Positions 50,102-60,678 of a stretch of DNA of 64,000 nt are shown here, piece by piece. Each line of letters opens with the position of its first letter. Positions within the stretch are counted from its first letter, which is position 1. The stretch lies in contig CATMVA010000006.1 in NCBI GenBank assembly GCA_950075865.1, forward strand, positions 62,001 to 126,000, in the 5' to 3' direction. The position numbers and the translations under genes are program-made. This DNA comes from an uncultured Oscillospiraceae bacterium (GTDB taxonomy: Bacteria > Bacillota > Clostridia > Oscillospirales > Oscillospiraceae). The notes under the pieces were generated by a model that worked only from the letters and a program-made list of their open reading frames with translations, had not been told where the DNA came from and searched no databases.

Positions 50102-50458
50102 TTATAGCATACCCGGCCGCTCATAAAAAGAAAAAATTTCTTCTCGCACATACGCCGTCAACAAAGCCAGAAATCTCGCGTTGGTAGGCCTCTCCCTCAG
50201 CGGCACCGGGAACATCCGGGGCAGCACTTCCGGAGCAGCTCTCCATATTCGGGAGACTCCCAAACGTATCCCCCGCTCTACTGCTGCCGTAGTCGTCCTG
50301 TGCTTCTTTGCCACATCAGGATAGATCAGCTTGGTAACAAAACACAGCCTTTCCGGCTCCTCCACCGCCAAACACACGGCATCCATAATATAGAAAAATC
50401 CGGTGTAGTTTTCGGTCAGCCCCAGCCGGTAGAGCAGTGTACAAACCTTGTCCCTCAT
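50102..50458 (-). CDS. Orphan Spo0A C-terminal-type DNA-binding protein
   Basis: The protein has 118 residues and no receiver domain. LYRLGLTENYTGFFYIMDAV, VTKLIYPDVAKKHRTTTAAV then ERGIRLGVSRIW, and RPTNARFLALLTAYV follow the Spo0A C-terminal helix order, including the recognition helix before ERGIR. Spo0A needs phosphorylation of its receiver to bind DNA; a free effector domain could bind or interfere constitutively. Its start overlaps the XRE gene stop (ATGA). Confidence 0.85.
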   Translation of the reverse strand: MRDKVCTLLYRLGLTENYTGFFYIMDAVCLAVEEPERLCFVTKLIYPDVAKKHRTTTAAVERGIRLGVSRIWRAAPEVLPRMFPVPLRERPTNARFLALLTAYVREEIFSFYERPGML

Positions 50459-50790
50459 TTCCAGAACTTCTTCAAAATAGCCTTTACATGAACCACGTCG
50501 TCTCTGTCTTCCGCAGACAGGCGGGCAAAGCTGTCAAAACAGGTCATAATACTGAGAAGCAGCTTGGGCTGTGCCTCCGAATACTCTTCGCCGGTCAAAG
50601 AGCTCAGAGGAAGTCCAAGCTGATTCGCAATATGGAGCGCAGTGCGAAGGGTGGTATCGCCATCTTTGCTCAGAATGTCCTGTATGGTAGATTTTGGGAT
50701 GTCCAGTTCTTGAGAAAACTCCGACAGGGTCAGGTTCTTCATCTCCCAGATCGTTGACAGATTTGATGCAAATTTATGACAGGCATACAT
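50455..50790 (-). CDS. XRE-family regulator paired with the Spo0A-C protein
   Basis: The protein has 111 residues. An N-terminal helix-turn-helix (MKNLTLSEFSQELDIPKSTI with QDILSKDGDTTLRTAL) is followed by a helical tail. It is translationally coupled to the Spo0A-C gene. Upstream lie two 15-bp direct repeats at 20-bp spacing (50846-50880), suggesting autoregulation. Confidence 0.85.
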   Translation of the reverse strand: MYACHKFASNLSTIWEMKNLTLSEFSQELDIPKSTIQDILSKDGDTTLRTALHIANQLGLPLSSLTGEEYSEAQPKLLLSIMTCFDSFARLSAEDRDDVVHVKAILKKFWK

Positions 50791-50845
50791 GGTTTTCCTC
50801 TCCTTTCGACATATCTTAAGGATAAAGGAAAACCGCAGAAATGGG

Positions 50846-50880
50846 TGACCGGCTTTCCGGATTTTTGACCGGTATTCCGG
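50846..50880. promoter_or_regulatory. Tandem operator-like repeats
   Basis: TGACCGGCTTTCCGG and TGACCGGTATTCCGG lie 20 bp apart, two helical turns, on one face of the DNA. They are 56-90 bp upstream of the XRE start. Confidence 0.6.
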
Positions 50881-50933
50881 TCAGCATATCAAATTTTATG
50901 GATCCTCCCTTATCTCATTTTTGAATCTCTGGC

Positions 50934-52574
50934 TTAGATGGGCAGGGCCTCCGGGGCAGCGGTCTTTTCGGCCGGGGCCCGGTCCCCGATGCGGAGGACC
51001 GAGTCGAACCGGGAGAGGTAGTCCTCCGACCAGTTGTGGGTGATGACGATGCGGGTCACATCGTGGCGGTCAAAGATGAACTGGTCGATGAGGTCCACAT
51101 TCTCCGGGTCCAGGCCGGTGGTGGGCTCGTCGAAAATCAAAATAGCCGGATGGGACCGCAGTGCCCGGGCGATGTTGATCCGTTGGCGCTCCCCACCCGA
51201 GATGTTGTCCCCGAAATCTCCCAGGGGAGAATCCCCCACCCGGGCCGCCAGGGCGGTGAGGTTCAGATCGGCCAAAAGTTTTTCATACTCCGGGGCGTCC
51301 TTGGGCGGGTTATTAGTAAACATGGTGATGTTCTCGTAAAGGGAGGCGTTGAACAGGAAGGGGGACTGGCTCACCAGGCCTACCACCCGGTAGATCTCGT
51401 CCTCGCTGAGCTCCCGGATGTCCTGGCCCGCCAGGGTGATCTTCCCTTCGTAATCGTCGTAGTATTTTAGCAGCAGCTTGGTCAAAGTGGACTTGCCGCT
51501 GCCGCTCTCGCCCAGGATGGCATAGCAGCCGCCGGGGGCGAAGGAGCAGGAGAGATCCTTGTAGAGCTGCCGCTCCCCGAAGCCGAAGGAGACATTCTCA
51601 TAGACGAGGCTCTGGTCCCCTGCGGGCATCAGCCCGCCGTCCACCGGGCAGGGTACCTCGGTCTCGGCCTTCAGCTTCTCTACCAAGGGCTTGGAGGCCC
51701 GGAAGTCGACGACGTATTCCATTAGGTTGGAAAGCTCATTGGAAAGGGTTGTGACATAGCGGAGGGCTGCAATCAACGAGGAGAGCGCAATCACACCGCT
51801 CACGGCCAGATACCCGCCGATGAGTTCACAGGCTATATTGGAAACATCAGCCGAAGCCCATAGGGCTGTCACGCTGAGACAATTCACAGTAAGGGAGCGC
51901 ACATGTGACTTATCCTTCTTGGCTCCAAAAAACCGAAACCGTTTCAGGGTGGGATTGGCTCCGTCAGAGCTGCGAATGGCTTCAATCCCCTCGACCGTTT
52001 CCTTTAGCACATGGGAGTATTCCTCGGCCGTTTGAGAAACCTGCTTCCGGCATTCCTGGGTCTTTTTTGTAAAAAGATTGGAGGTCAGAAGAGGGACGAA
52101 CGCACAGATGATCCCCACTCCGCAAAGCCAGGGGTGGACCCGGTACAGCATAAAGGCTGCAAACAGGATACTTCCGACCCCGGAAACAATATACGGAATG
52201 TTGGCCAGCCAGTTGTTGCGGTAGATGTCCATATCCGCCCCCAGAAGGTTCAGATAGTAGGCATCATCATGATTACGAAGGAGCTGAAGCGGGCGGGACA
52301 GGATATTTTTCATGATTTTGTTTCGTAGGTTGGCAGTCCCGTTGGCCAAAAAAGTGAAATGGACCACATAGGTCAAGATGCGTAAAGGGTAATAGAGGCA
52401 GGAAACAACTACACTGACCAACAGGGCATGGAGAAACAGCTCCATACTACCCTGCTCAATCCCAGCCAAGACCCGAGAATATATATAGGTGAGAAAGGTG
52501 AGAAAAACGCTGAGAAGCAGAGAGAGAAGACAGGTCAAGAGTAAAAGTCCAAAAAATTTTTTGGTCCGCATCAT
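50934..52574 (-). CDS. ABC exporter, fused permease-ATPase, of the peptide cluster
   Basis: The protein has 546 residues. Six membrane helices fill about 1-290. The ATPase has Walker A ILGESGSGKSTLTKLLLKYY, signature NISGGERQRINIARAL and Walker B ILIFDEPTTGLDPENV. There is no N-terminal C39 peptidase, so it would export but not trim a leader. It lies downstream of the precursor and maturase genes, behind a hairpin, and is the likely exporter of the mature peptide. Confidence 0.88.
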   Translation of the reverse strand: MMRTKKFFGLLLLTCLLSLLLSVFLTFLTYIYSRVLAGIEQGSMELFLHALLVSVVVSCLYYPLRILTYVVHFTFLANGTANLRNKIMKNILSRPLQLLRNHDDAYYLNLLGADMDIYRNNWLANIPYIVSGVGSILFAAFMLYRVHPWLCGVGIICAFVPLLTSNLFTKKTQECRKQVSQTAEEYSHVLKETVEGIEAIRSSDGANPTLKRFRFFGAKKDKSHVRSLTVNCLSVTALWASADVSNIACELIGGYLAVSGVIALSSLIAALRYVTTLSNELSNLMEYVVDFRASKPLVEKLKAETEVPCPVDGGLMPAGDQSLVYENVSFGFGERQLYKDLSCSFAPGGCYAILGESGSGKSTLTKLLLKYYDDYEGKITLAGQDIRELSEDEIYRVVGLVSQSPFLFNASLYENITMFTNNPPKDAPEYEKLLADLNLTALAARVGDSPLGDFGDNISGGERQRINIARALRSHPAILIFDEPTTGLDPENVDLIDQFIFDRHDVTRIVITHNWSEDYLSRFDSVLRIGDRAPAEKTAAPEALPI

Positions 52575-52660
52575 ATTAATCCTCCGTCAAAATTGGCTTA
52601 TAAAAAAGCAGAAAGCAATATTACAGCAAGAACTAAATTCTTCTTGATAACTATGATGGG

Positions 52661-52700
52661 TTGAAGGTGCCACACTATGATTGCCGTGTGGCACCTTCAA
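52661..52700 (-). terminator. Attenuator between precursor and exporter genes
   Basis: A perfect 15-bp stem (TTGAAGGTGCCACAC and complement, loop of 10) lies 11 bp after the precursor stop. It should raise precursor mRNA over exporter mRNA, as often seen in peptide biosynthesis operons. Confidence 0.75.
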
Positions 52701-52711
52701 TAGTAAAAACA

Positions 52712-52873
52712 TTACTCTTTCGGAGTGGTGCCGCAGCTACCAGGACCTATGGCACCCACGCAACCATTCGGGCTACCACACCCAGCCGCCATCTCTTCGG
52801 CAAGCTGGTCCTCTACATCAGTAATTTCTACTGGCAACCGTGTCAGCTCACTCTTCAACAGCTCTTTCAACAT
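52712..52873 (-). CDS. Three-cysteine RiPP precursor peptide
   Basis: The peptide has 53 residues; AAAGGAGGG lies seven bases upstream of the ATG. The leader (1-30) is helical and acidic: MLKELLKSELTRLPVEITDV then EDQLAEEMAA. The core is Gly-rich with Cys32, Cys38 and Cys47 (GCGSPNGC, VGAIGPGSCG, then TTPKE). It sits 53 bp after the radical SAM/SPASM gene and is short enough to be missed by gene finders. Thioether formation from the cysteines (ranthipeptide or sactipeptide type) is the likely modification. Class inferred from the maturase and Cys spacing (C-x5-C-x8-C). Confidence 0.8.
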   Translation of the reverse strand: MLKELLKSELTRLPVEITDVEDQLAEEMAAGCGSPNGCVGAIGPGSCGTTPKE

Positions 52874-52926
52874 AGGGGTCCCTCCTTTCTGCCACCATTA
52901 GATGGCGAATATATCGACAACAGACA

Positions 52927-54267
52927 TTAAGTCTGTATGTCTTCTTCGCTTTGCTGTTTTTCCTTGGCCAGAGCAAGAAATTGCGTCTTGTAATATAAAC
53001 GCATATCCTCGCAAGTCCCTTTGCCCAAATTATTAGAATTGTTTGAGAGAAGTATAGATGCAGCGCATACACGGCAAATAGCTTTTAGCCAACAATCATT
53101 ACACGCAGAATTCAGAAGTTTATGGGATGGGGCAAGTTTTTTCCTTGCAATTAGGTAATTGTTAAAATCAAACGACTTCCCATCAAAGCGTGCAATCAAA
53201 AATTCTGAACATCCAACGAAGTGATGACACGGGTATATTTCTCCATTTGGAAAAAGAACTATCAGATAGTTCCCAGCACCACAGGATAAATCACAGAAAC
53301 TATGCCTTGACAACGCTCTGCGTAACTGTATACTTTGTAATTTGCACTGACCCTCATCCCTTCTTTGATTGTTACTATACTTACAAACTAAGGAATCATC
53401 ATAGCCGTTATATGAACACTCTTCAATCAAAACATCTTTACCATTTACGCCGAAATATTTCTGAAGATATTGGCGAATATCTTTAGAGGAATATTCCAGC
53501 TCCTGATGAAGAGAAGTGTATGTAACTTCTAATGCTTTAGGTGGATTTTTCACTTTCTGAAGAAGCCGAATTCCTCGTTCAATTTTGGCAAAAGTTCCAT
53601 TCCCGGCTTTGTCTACCCGGAGCTTATCATTGATTTCCGGAGGGCCGTCCACACTGACCGTGACCCGAATATTGTACTTTTGGATGGTCTGGGCCAACTC
53701 CTCATCGATTAAAGTTCCGTTGGTCACCATAGTGAAAATAGGCATTTTCTCTATAAGTCCCAAGGAACTGTATTGCTCAAAAAATTCGCAGATAGTCCGG
53801 ATGGTATCGGGGGCAATGGTGGGCTCCCCGCCAAAGAGCATGACAACATCGACCGAAATATACCGTTCAGAAAACAAGGCCCGGAGATACTTTTTTGCTG
53901 ACTCTGGGGTGAGCACCTGAGATTCGCAGTCATAGTCCCCGCCGTGGGCATAGCAGTACCGACAGTTCAGATTGCATTTATTGGCCACCATAATTTCCAA
54001 CCGTCCCAGAGTGCGGGTCTCCAGCAGATTAGTATATTTCATCATGGGCAGGTCAGGTTTGTCGGCAAAGGATCGCTCCACATACCCCTCAAAGGCTGCC
54101 CGATCCTCCTGGGACAGTCTATCCTCCAGATAGTCCTGCCACACCTGTTCCATGACCTGAGCGTGGCGGGGCGTTGTGGTGGATACCGCTCCCTTGGCCG
54201 GATAATAGACCACCCCGATCTCCTCATCGTGGGTGATCATCAGGGAATCCTTTTGCAGCTTAGACAT
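52927..54267 (-). CDS. Radical SAM/SPASM peptide maturase
   Basis: The protein has 446 residues. The N-terminal 90 residues are a peptide-recognition-like region (GVVYYPAKGAVSTTTPRHAQ). The SAM cluster motif is CNLNCRYC (Cys98, 102, 105), followed by FGGEPT. The SPASM domain holds Cys325, 329, 347, 353, 389, 392, 398, 401 and 419, enough for two auxiliary iron-sulfur clusters. Such enzymes make Cys thioether or carbon-carbon links in RiPPs. Its start overlaps the end of the JAMM-like gene by 8 bp and its gene precedes the precursor. Confidence 0.92.
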   Translation of the reverse strand: MSKLQKDSLMITHDEEIGVVYYPAKGAVSTTTPRHAQVMEQVWQDYLEDRLSQEDRAAFEGYVERSFADKPDLPMMKYTNLLETRTLGRLEIMVANKCNLNCRYCYAHGGDYDCESQVLTPESAKKYLRALFSERYISVDVVMLFGGEPTIAPDTIRTICEFFEQYSSLGLIEKMPIFTMVTNGTLIDEELAQTIQKYNIRVTVSVDGPPEINDKLRVDKAGNGTFAKIERGIRLLQKVKNPPKALEVTYTSLHQELEYSSKDIRQYLQKYFGVNGKDVLIEECSYNGYDDSLVCKYSNNQRRDEGQCKLQSIQLRRALSRHSFCDLSCGAGNYLIVLFPNGEIYPCHHFVGCSEFLIARFDGKSFDFNNYLIARKKLAPSHKLLNSACNDCWLKAICRVCAASILLSNNSNNLGKGTCEDMRLYYKTQFLALAKEKQQSEEDIQT

Positions 54268-54758
54268 GACATGGCTCCTCCTTTCCGGCGTATTGCCGGA
54301 TCATATTGCTTGTGTCACAGAGCAGAATACTCTGTCCGTTTGTCACCAAAAACAGGCAAGGACTTTTTAACCCCCGATCGATGGCCACTTGGGAAAACCG
54401 GTCCATAAAAATCTGATCTTTTGGGGAAAAAATCACCGGCTCCTCTGGGCAAAGGTTAGGTGCGTGGGTGTGCAGAATAACCGGGATCAATTCCCGCTTG
54501 ACACACAGTTGGATCAGGGCCAGGCTGACCTTTCGGGGGACGGTGGACCGATTTTGCCCTGTGCTTCCCCCCCATCTCCTCCACCGCACAGGAATCAAAG
54601 AGCTCATAAACGGCTTCCCCTGTTTTCCTGGCCATTGCCAGCACACAGTGCTCCTGCTCCCCCTCCCTCTCCGCTTGCTCACAAAGGGCAGCGACCACGC
54701 CAAGCTTATCCAGAAGGACTGTCCGGGTTTCTTTTTGCCGGAATATATATTGTTCCAT
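54260..54758 (-). CDS. JAMM/MPN-like protein, interrupted by a frameshift at a G7 tract
   Basis: From the ATG at 54758 (GGAGGAGG six bases upstream) the frame reads MEQYIFRQKETRTVLLDKLG to VEEMGG. There a run of seven G (54567-54573) shifts it to an early stop at 54456. In the neighbouring frame the protein continues STGQNRSTVPRKVSLALIQL to HTHAPNL...FSPKDQIFMDRF and stops at 54260, overlapping the maturase start by 8 bp. The HxH...S-x-x-D pattern resembles JAMM metallopeptidases, although the spacing is longer than usual. Removing one G restores about 165 residues. A leader-peptidase role is speculative. Confidence 0.6.
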
Positions 54759-54783
54759 TTTGGGCCTCCTCCCGGACTCTCTT

Positions 54784-54812
54784 TTGACAAATACTGAACT
54801 TTTTGGTATAAT
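54784..54812 (+). promoter_or_regulatory. Consensus sigma-A promoter of the RRNPP-type regulator
   Basis: TTGACA and TATAAT are separated by exactly 17 bases, 38 bp before the ATG at 54850. The palindrome ATTGATCAAT follows at 54824-54833 and lies between the divergent genes. Confidence 0.9.
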
Positions 54813-54849
54813 TGCGGTGCGAATTGATCAATGAATAAGGGGCGGTATT

Positions 54850-55791
54850 ATGAAGGAACTGCGTATCGGCGAGGTCATTCAGAACCGGCGGAAGGAGCTG
54901 GGGCTGACCCAGGCGGAGGTATGCGAAAATATCTGTGAGCCTATGACCCTCTCCCGTATTGAAAACGGGAAGCAGGCTCCCTCCTACAACCGGGTGAAGG
55001 CCATTCTTCATCGGCTGGATCTGCCCGATGACCGGTATACCGCCCTGTTGGGCGAGGACGAGCTCAAGCTGGAGAACCTGAAACGGGAGGCCAGCGCCAA
55101 GGAAAATCTTTTCTGGGATGCTTCAGCCGAGGATCGGCCCAAACGGCGGGAGGAAGCTCTGGCGGCCATCCAGGCCTTGGAGGAATTCGCCGGAGAGGAC
55201 CATCTGACCCAACAGTTTATTATAGGACTGAAAGAGACGCTGGGAAAACCAGAAGGTCCTTATTCTCTGGAGGAAAAGCTGGAGCTTCTCATGGGTGCCA
55301 TCCGTATCACCCGGCCCAAATTTGACCTGGATGAGATCAACGACCTCCGGTACAGCAAAGAGGAAATGGCCCTTATCATCCGGATTGCCAACGCCTATTC
55401 TCTAGCCGGCGAAAAGCGAAAAGTCCTTGACATTTATGCTCAGATGGTCAAGTATGCCCGGAAGCACGGCTGGGACCAGCCCCGGTATGCCGGCAATCTG
55501 GTGGTGATTTTGAACAACTACGCCCGGGAGCTGAACATTGACAAGCGGTACGAGGAGGCCCTGGAGATCGCGCAAATGGGCTGGAGTATTGCCATTAAAT
55601 ACCATGATTATTGGTGTCTGGGAAGTCTCCTGTCCAGTCAGGCCAATTCGTATGCGCATTTGGGTGAAACCGAGAAAAGCAAGGATCTCTATTATCAGAC
55701 GCTCTATCTTTACAAAGCCTTGGGGGATCAGGATGGAATCACCCACCTAAAAAACGATGCCAGGGACACACTTGGGATCGAATTGGTTTAG
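54850..55791 (+). CDS. RRNPP-type (Rgg/PlcR-like) HTH-TPR regulator
   Basis: The protein has 313 residues. Residues 6-65 are an XRE helix-turn-helix (GEVIQNRRKELGLTQAEVCE and LSRIENGKQAPSYNRVKAIL). The rest is helical with TPR-like repeats (NNYARELNIDKRYEEALEIA; SSQANSYAHLGETEKSKDLY). This build is that of PlcR, Rgg and ComR, which bind imported signal peptides. It diverges from the RiPP operon and probably controls it. A small exported peptide gene converges on its 3' end. Confidence 0.85.
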   Translation: MKELRIGEVIQNRRKELGLTQAEVCENICEPMTLSRIENGKQAPSYNRVKAILHRLDLPDDRYTALLGEDELKLENLKREASAKENLFWDASAEDRPKRREEALAAIQALEEFAGEDHLTQQFIIGLKETLGKPEGPYSLEEKLELLMGAIRITRPKFDLDEINDLRYSKEEMALIIRIANAYSLAGEKRKVLDIYAQMVKYARKHGWDQPRYAGNLVVILNNYARELNIDKRYEEALEIAQMGWSIAIKYHDYWCLGSLLSSQANSYAHLGETEKSKDLYYQTLYLYKALGDQDGITHLKNDARDTLGIELV

Positions 55792-56006
55792 CCGAGATCC
55801 GTTTCCCCTCTGGGACCTTTTGGATCATCCTGAGGCTCCAGGGGCGGCTCGGGGTCCTTGGGGCCGTCGGGGTCAAGGGGCTCCAGCGTAATCACAGGGG
55901 GCGGAGTGGGGATGGGCTCCTTGGCCTGACAGACCACCTTGGGTCCGGCGGTCAGCAGAGAAAGGCAAAGGATCAGGGACAGGAACATAGCCGAGAACTT
56001 TTTCAT
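55788..56006 (-). CDS. Small exported proline-rich peptide, candidate signal
   Basis: The protein has 72 residues. A Sec signal (MKKFSAMFLSLILCLSLLTA) is followed by an acidic, Pro-rich tail (PTPPPVITLEPLDPDGP) ending GPRGETDLG. AAAGGAGGG precedes the ATG. The gene overlaps the regulator's stop by 4 bp tail-to-tail. Its export signal and position make it a candidate pheromone precursor for the RRNPP-type regulator; it could also be an unrelated secreted peptide. Confidence 0.6.
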   Translation of the reverse strand: MKKFSAMFLSLILCLSLLTAGPKVVCQAKEPIPTPPPVITLEPLDPDGPKDPEPPLEPQDDPKGPRGETDLG

Positions 56007-56244
56007 GGGGGAACCCTCCTTTGAGTTGATTGTGGTTATACAATAAAACCAAAGCGCGAATCACGGAATATCGCGTCAGGATAATTGAAAATAACATGAT
56101 ACGACTAATTTTGCCGGTGTCTTCACAGCAAAATTTGCTTCGCTATAAACAAAAGCAACACCAAAAAGCGGATAGGGCGATTTGAGCATCATCCAGGCAT
56201 CATCCGCGGTCCGCTCAAAATCACTCCGCCGAAAAAGTAAAGAA

Positions 56245-56276
56245 AAAGTCCCGGAACCTCACGATTCCGGGACTTT
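56245..56276 (+). terminator. Terminator before the right tRNA-Trp scar
   Basis: A 12-bp perfect stem (AAAGTCCCGGAA and complement, eight-base loop) ends 3 bp before the tRNA-Trp fragment. The 56007-56244 stretch holds no gene but contains a tandem GCATCATCC repeat near 56188-56207. Confidence 0.75.
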
Positions 56277-56279
56277 CAC

Positions 56280-56324
56280 TGGCAGGGGCAGAAGGACTCG
56301 AACCCTCGGCACGCGGTTTTGGAG
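56280..56324. repeat. 45-bp tRNA-Trp 3' fragment, right copy
   Basis: Identical to 49348-49392. Here too the tRNA 5' half is missing. About 100 bp of diverged but recognisable similarity to the left copy's flank follows, including CCGCTC-TTTCA and TTGATGCTATG. The 155 bp up to 56479 hold no gene. Confidence 0.85.
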
Positions 56325-56478
56325 CGGATGTGGGGAAACTATTGGCGCGCAGTGCTTCCCGCTCATTTCAGCCGCTTGCGGGCTTTGGGGCTTTTCTTTG
56401 TGCTTGCTTTGATGCTTTATTGATGCTATGCGCCTAACTCAGTCGCAACGCCTTGCTCTTAAAGTACCTCTACTTTCC

Positions 56479-57648
56479 TTACGCCTCCGTAAAAGTGAAA
56501 AGGTCTCCGGCACCCATGTGGTCCAGGATCATGATCTCGGTAGAGTCAATGGTGCCCACCAGATTGCGCTGACCGTCGTTTTCCATATCCTTGAGGACGA
56601 TCTGCACCTCGCCGGCATAGTGGAGACAGTTCTGATTGACGACGAGAACATCCCCCCGGCGGAAGACCTTCCGGTCGCAGGGACGGGGGGCCACGCCCTT
56701 GCTCTTGGGGAGCATCCGGGTAAAGCGGCTTCTCAGCATATAGTTGAGGCAATCGCCCATATCGGCATGGGTCTGGTAGTCAAAAACCAACTCCCGTTCC
56801 AAATCGGTGACGCCCCTTTCCAAATGGAGCTTAAAGGGGATTCGGACCAAGTCTCCGTGGGGAAGAAGGCCGGCCACGAACGCGGGGACCCCCTCGGGAA
56901 GATCCACATGGATGTAAGCCAAATCCATGACCTGCTTCATAGCCTTGAACTCTTCCTCTGACGCATAGGCGTTGCCCAAACGGACTTCAGAGACATTTTT
57001 CAGGGCGATCATGTGCTTGAGCTGGGCTTCCACGGGGATATTGCGGTGCTCCTCAACGGTGGGAAGGCCGTCGGACACAGGCCAGGGCCCGTGCGTCCCC
57101 TTCTCTTGACTGGAGATAAAGATGGCTACCGGGATGCCCTTTGCTTTCCAATACTCATTGAGTTCGTTGATGGCTTCCAGCGAGGGGGCGGTGTACCGCT
57201 CGGGATAGAAATTGTGGCAGGTCAGCATCCGCTTAGGGTCGGCGCCATTCTTCAGCGCCAACTCTATGGGAGCTTGAAAGGCGGTAGACATCTCTACCTT
57301 AATGCCTTCTTTGTTATTGATGAGCCGCGCGTCCCGTTCGTCATTGTAGGGCCCGTCCATGCGAATGATGTCGATCCCCATCTCCTTGAAAACTGACAGA
57401 TCTTCAGGTGAGGCACCCATTTTGGTCAGAAACTCACCATTGCAGTCGCCTGAGACTTCAAAACCGTATTTGTGGGCGATGGCTCCAAACCGGATGAAAT
57501 GGGCCATGACCTCCTCTTTGGTGCCGGGGACCGAGAAGAGGGAGACAAATACAGTGCTGAAACCATACTGGGAGGCTGTTTTCAAGTACTGTTCGATATC
57601 CTCAAGTGTCTCCTGCTCGGGGTACAGGCTCAACCCTAATTTGATCAA
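56479..57648 (-). CDS. MupG/DUF871-family phospho-glycosidase
   Basis: The protein has 389 residues from the TTG at 57648, which has GAGGTGA six bases upstream and gives the family opening LGLSLYPEQETLEDIEQYL. DGPYNDERDARLINNK and CHNFYPERYTAPSLE are typical of the DUF871 TIM barrel. A cyclophilin-like C-terminal domain follows. The characterised member MupG cleaves MurNAc-6-phosphate-GlcNAc. Here it is the last gene of a beta-glucoside PTS operon, so it may act on an imported phosphorylated disaccharide. Confidence 0.85.
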   Translation of the reverse strand: MIKLGLSLYPEQETLEDIEQYLKTASQYGFSTVFVSLFSVPGTKEEVMAHFIRFGAIAHKYGFEVSGDCNGEFLTKMGASPEDLSVFKEMGIDIIRMDGPYNDERDARLINNKEGIKVEMSTAFQAPIELALKNGADPKRMLTCHNFYPERYTAPSLEAINELNEYWKAKGIPVAIFISSQEKGTHGPWPVSDGLPTVEEHRNIPVEAQLKHMIALKNVSEVRLGNAYASEEEFKAMKQVMDLAYIHVDLPEGVPAFVAGLLPHGDLVRIPFKLHLERGVTDLERELVFDYQTHADMGDCLNYMLRSRFTRMLPKSKGVAPRPCDRKVFRRGDVLVVNQNCLHYAGEVQIVLKDMENDGQRNLVGTIDSTEIMILDHMGAGDLFTFTEA

Positions 57649-57686
57649 TTCAGTCACCTCATATCGCTATTTTGGGATGTGTACAG

Positions 57687-60604
<2,918 letters not shown>

Positions 60605-60678
60605 TTTTTACACCTCTCACTTTCTCTGATTTTGATATGTGTTTACCCGGAGACCGGGGCGGAGCACAGAGTGGACAA

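Larger units (their letters stand above)
49348..56324. mobile_element. Putative genomic island bounded by tRNA-Trp fragments
   Basis: A 7-kb stretch lies between identical 45-bp tRNA-Trp fragments. It carries a BrnT/BrnA remnant, two regulators and a peptide biosynthesis cluster. No integrase is present and neither tRNA copy is complete, so it is probably a decayed or mobilised passenger element left after tandem insertion. The boundaries are direct evidence; mobility is inferred. Confidence 0.55.
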
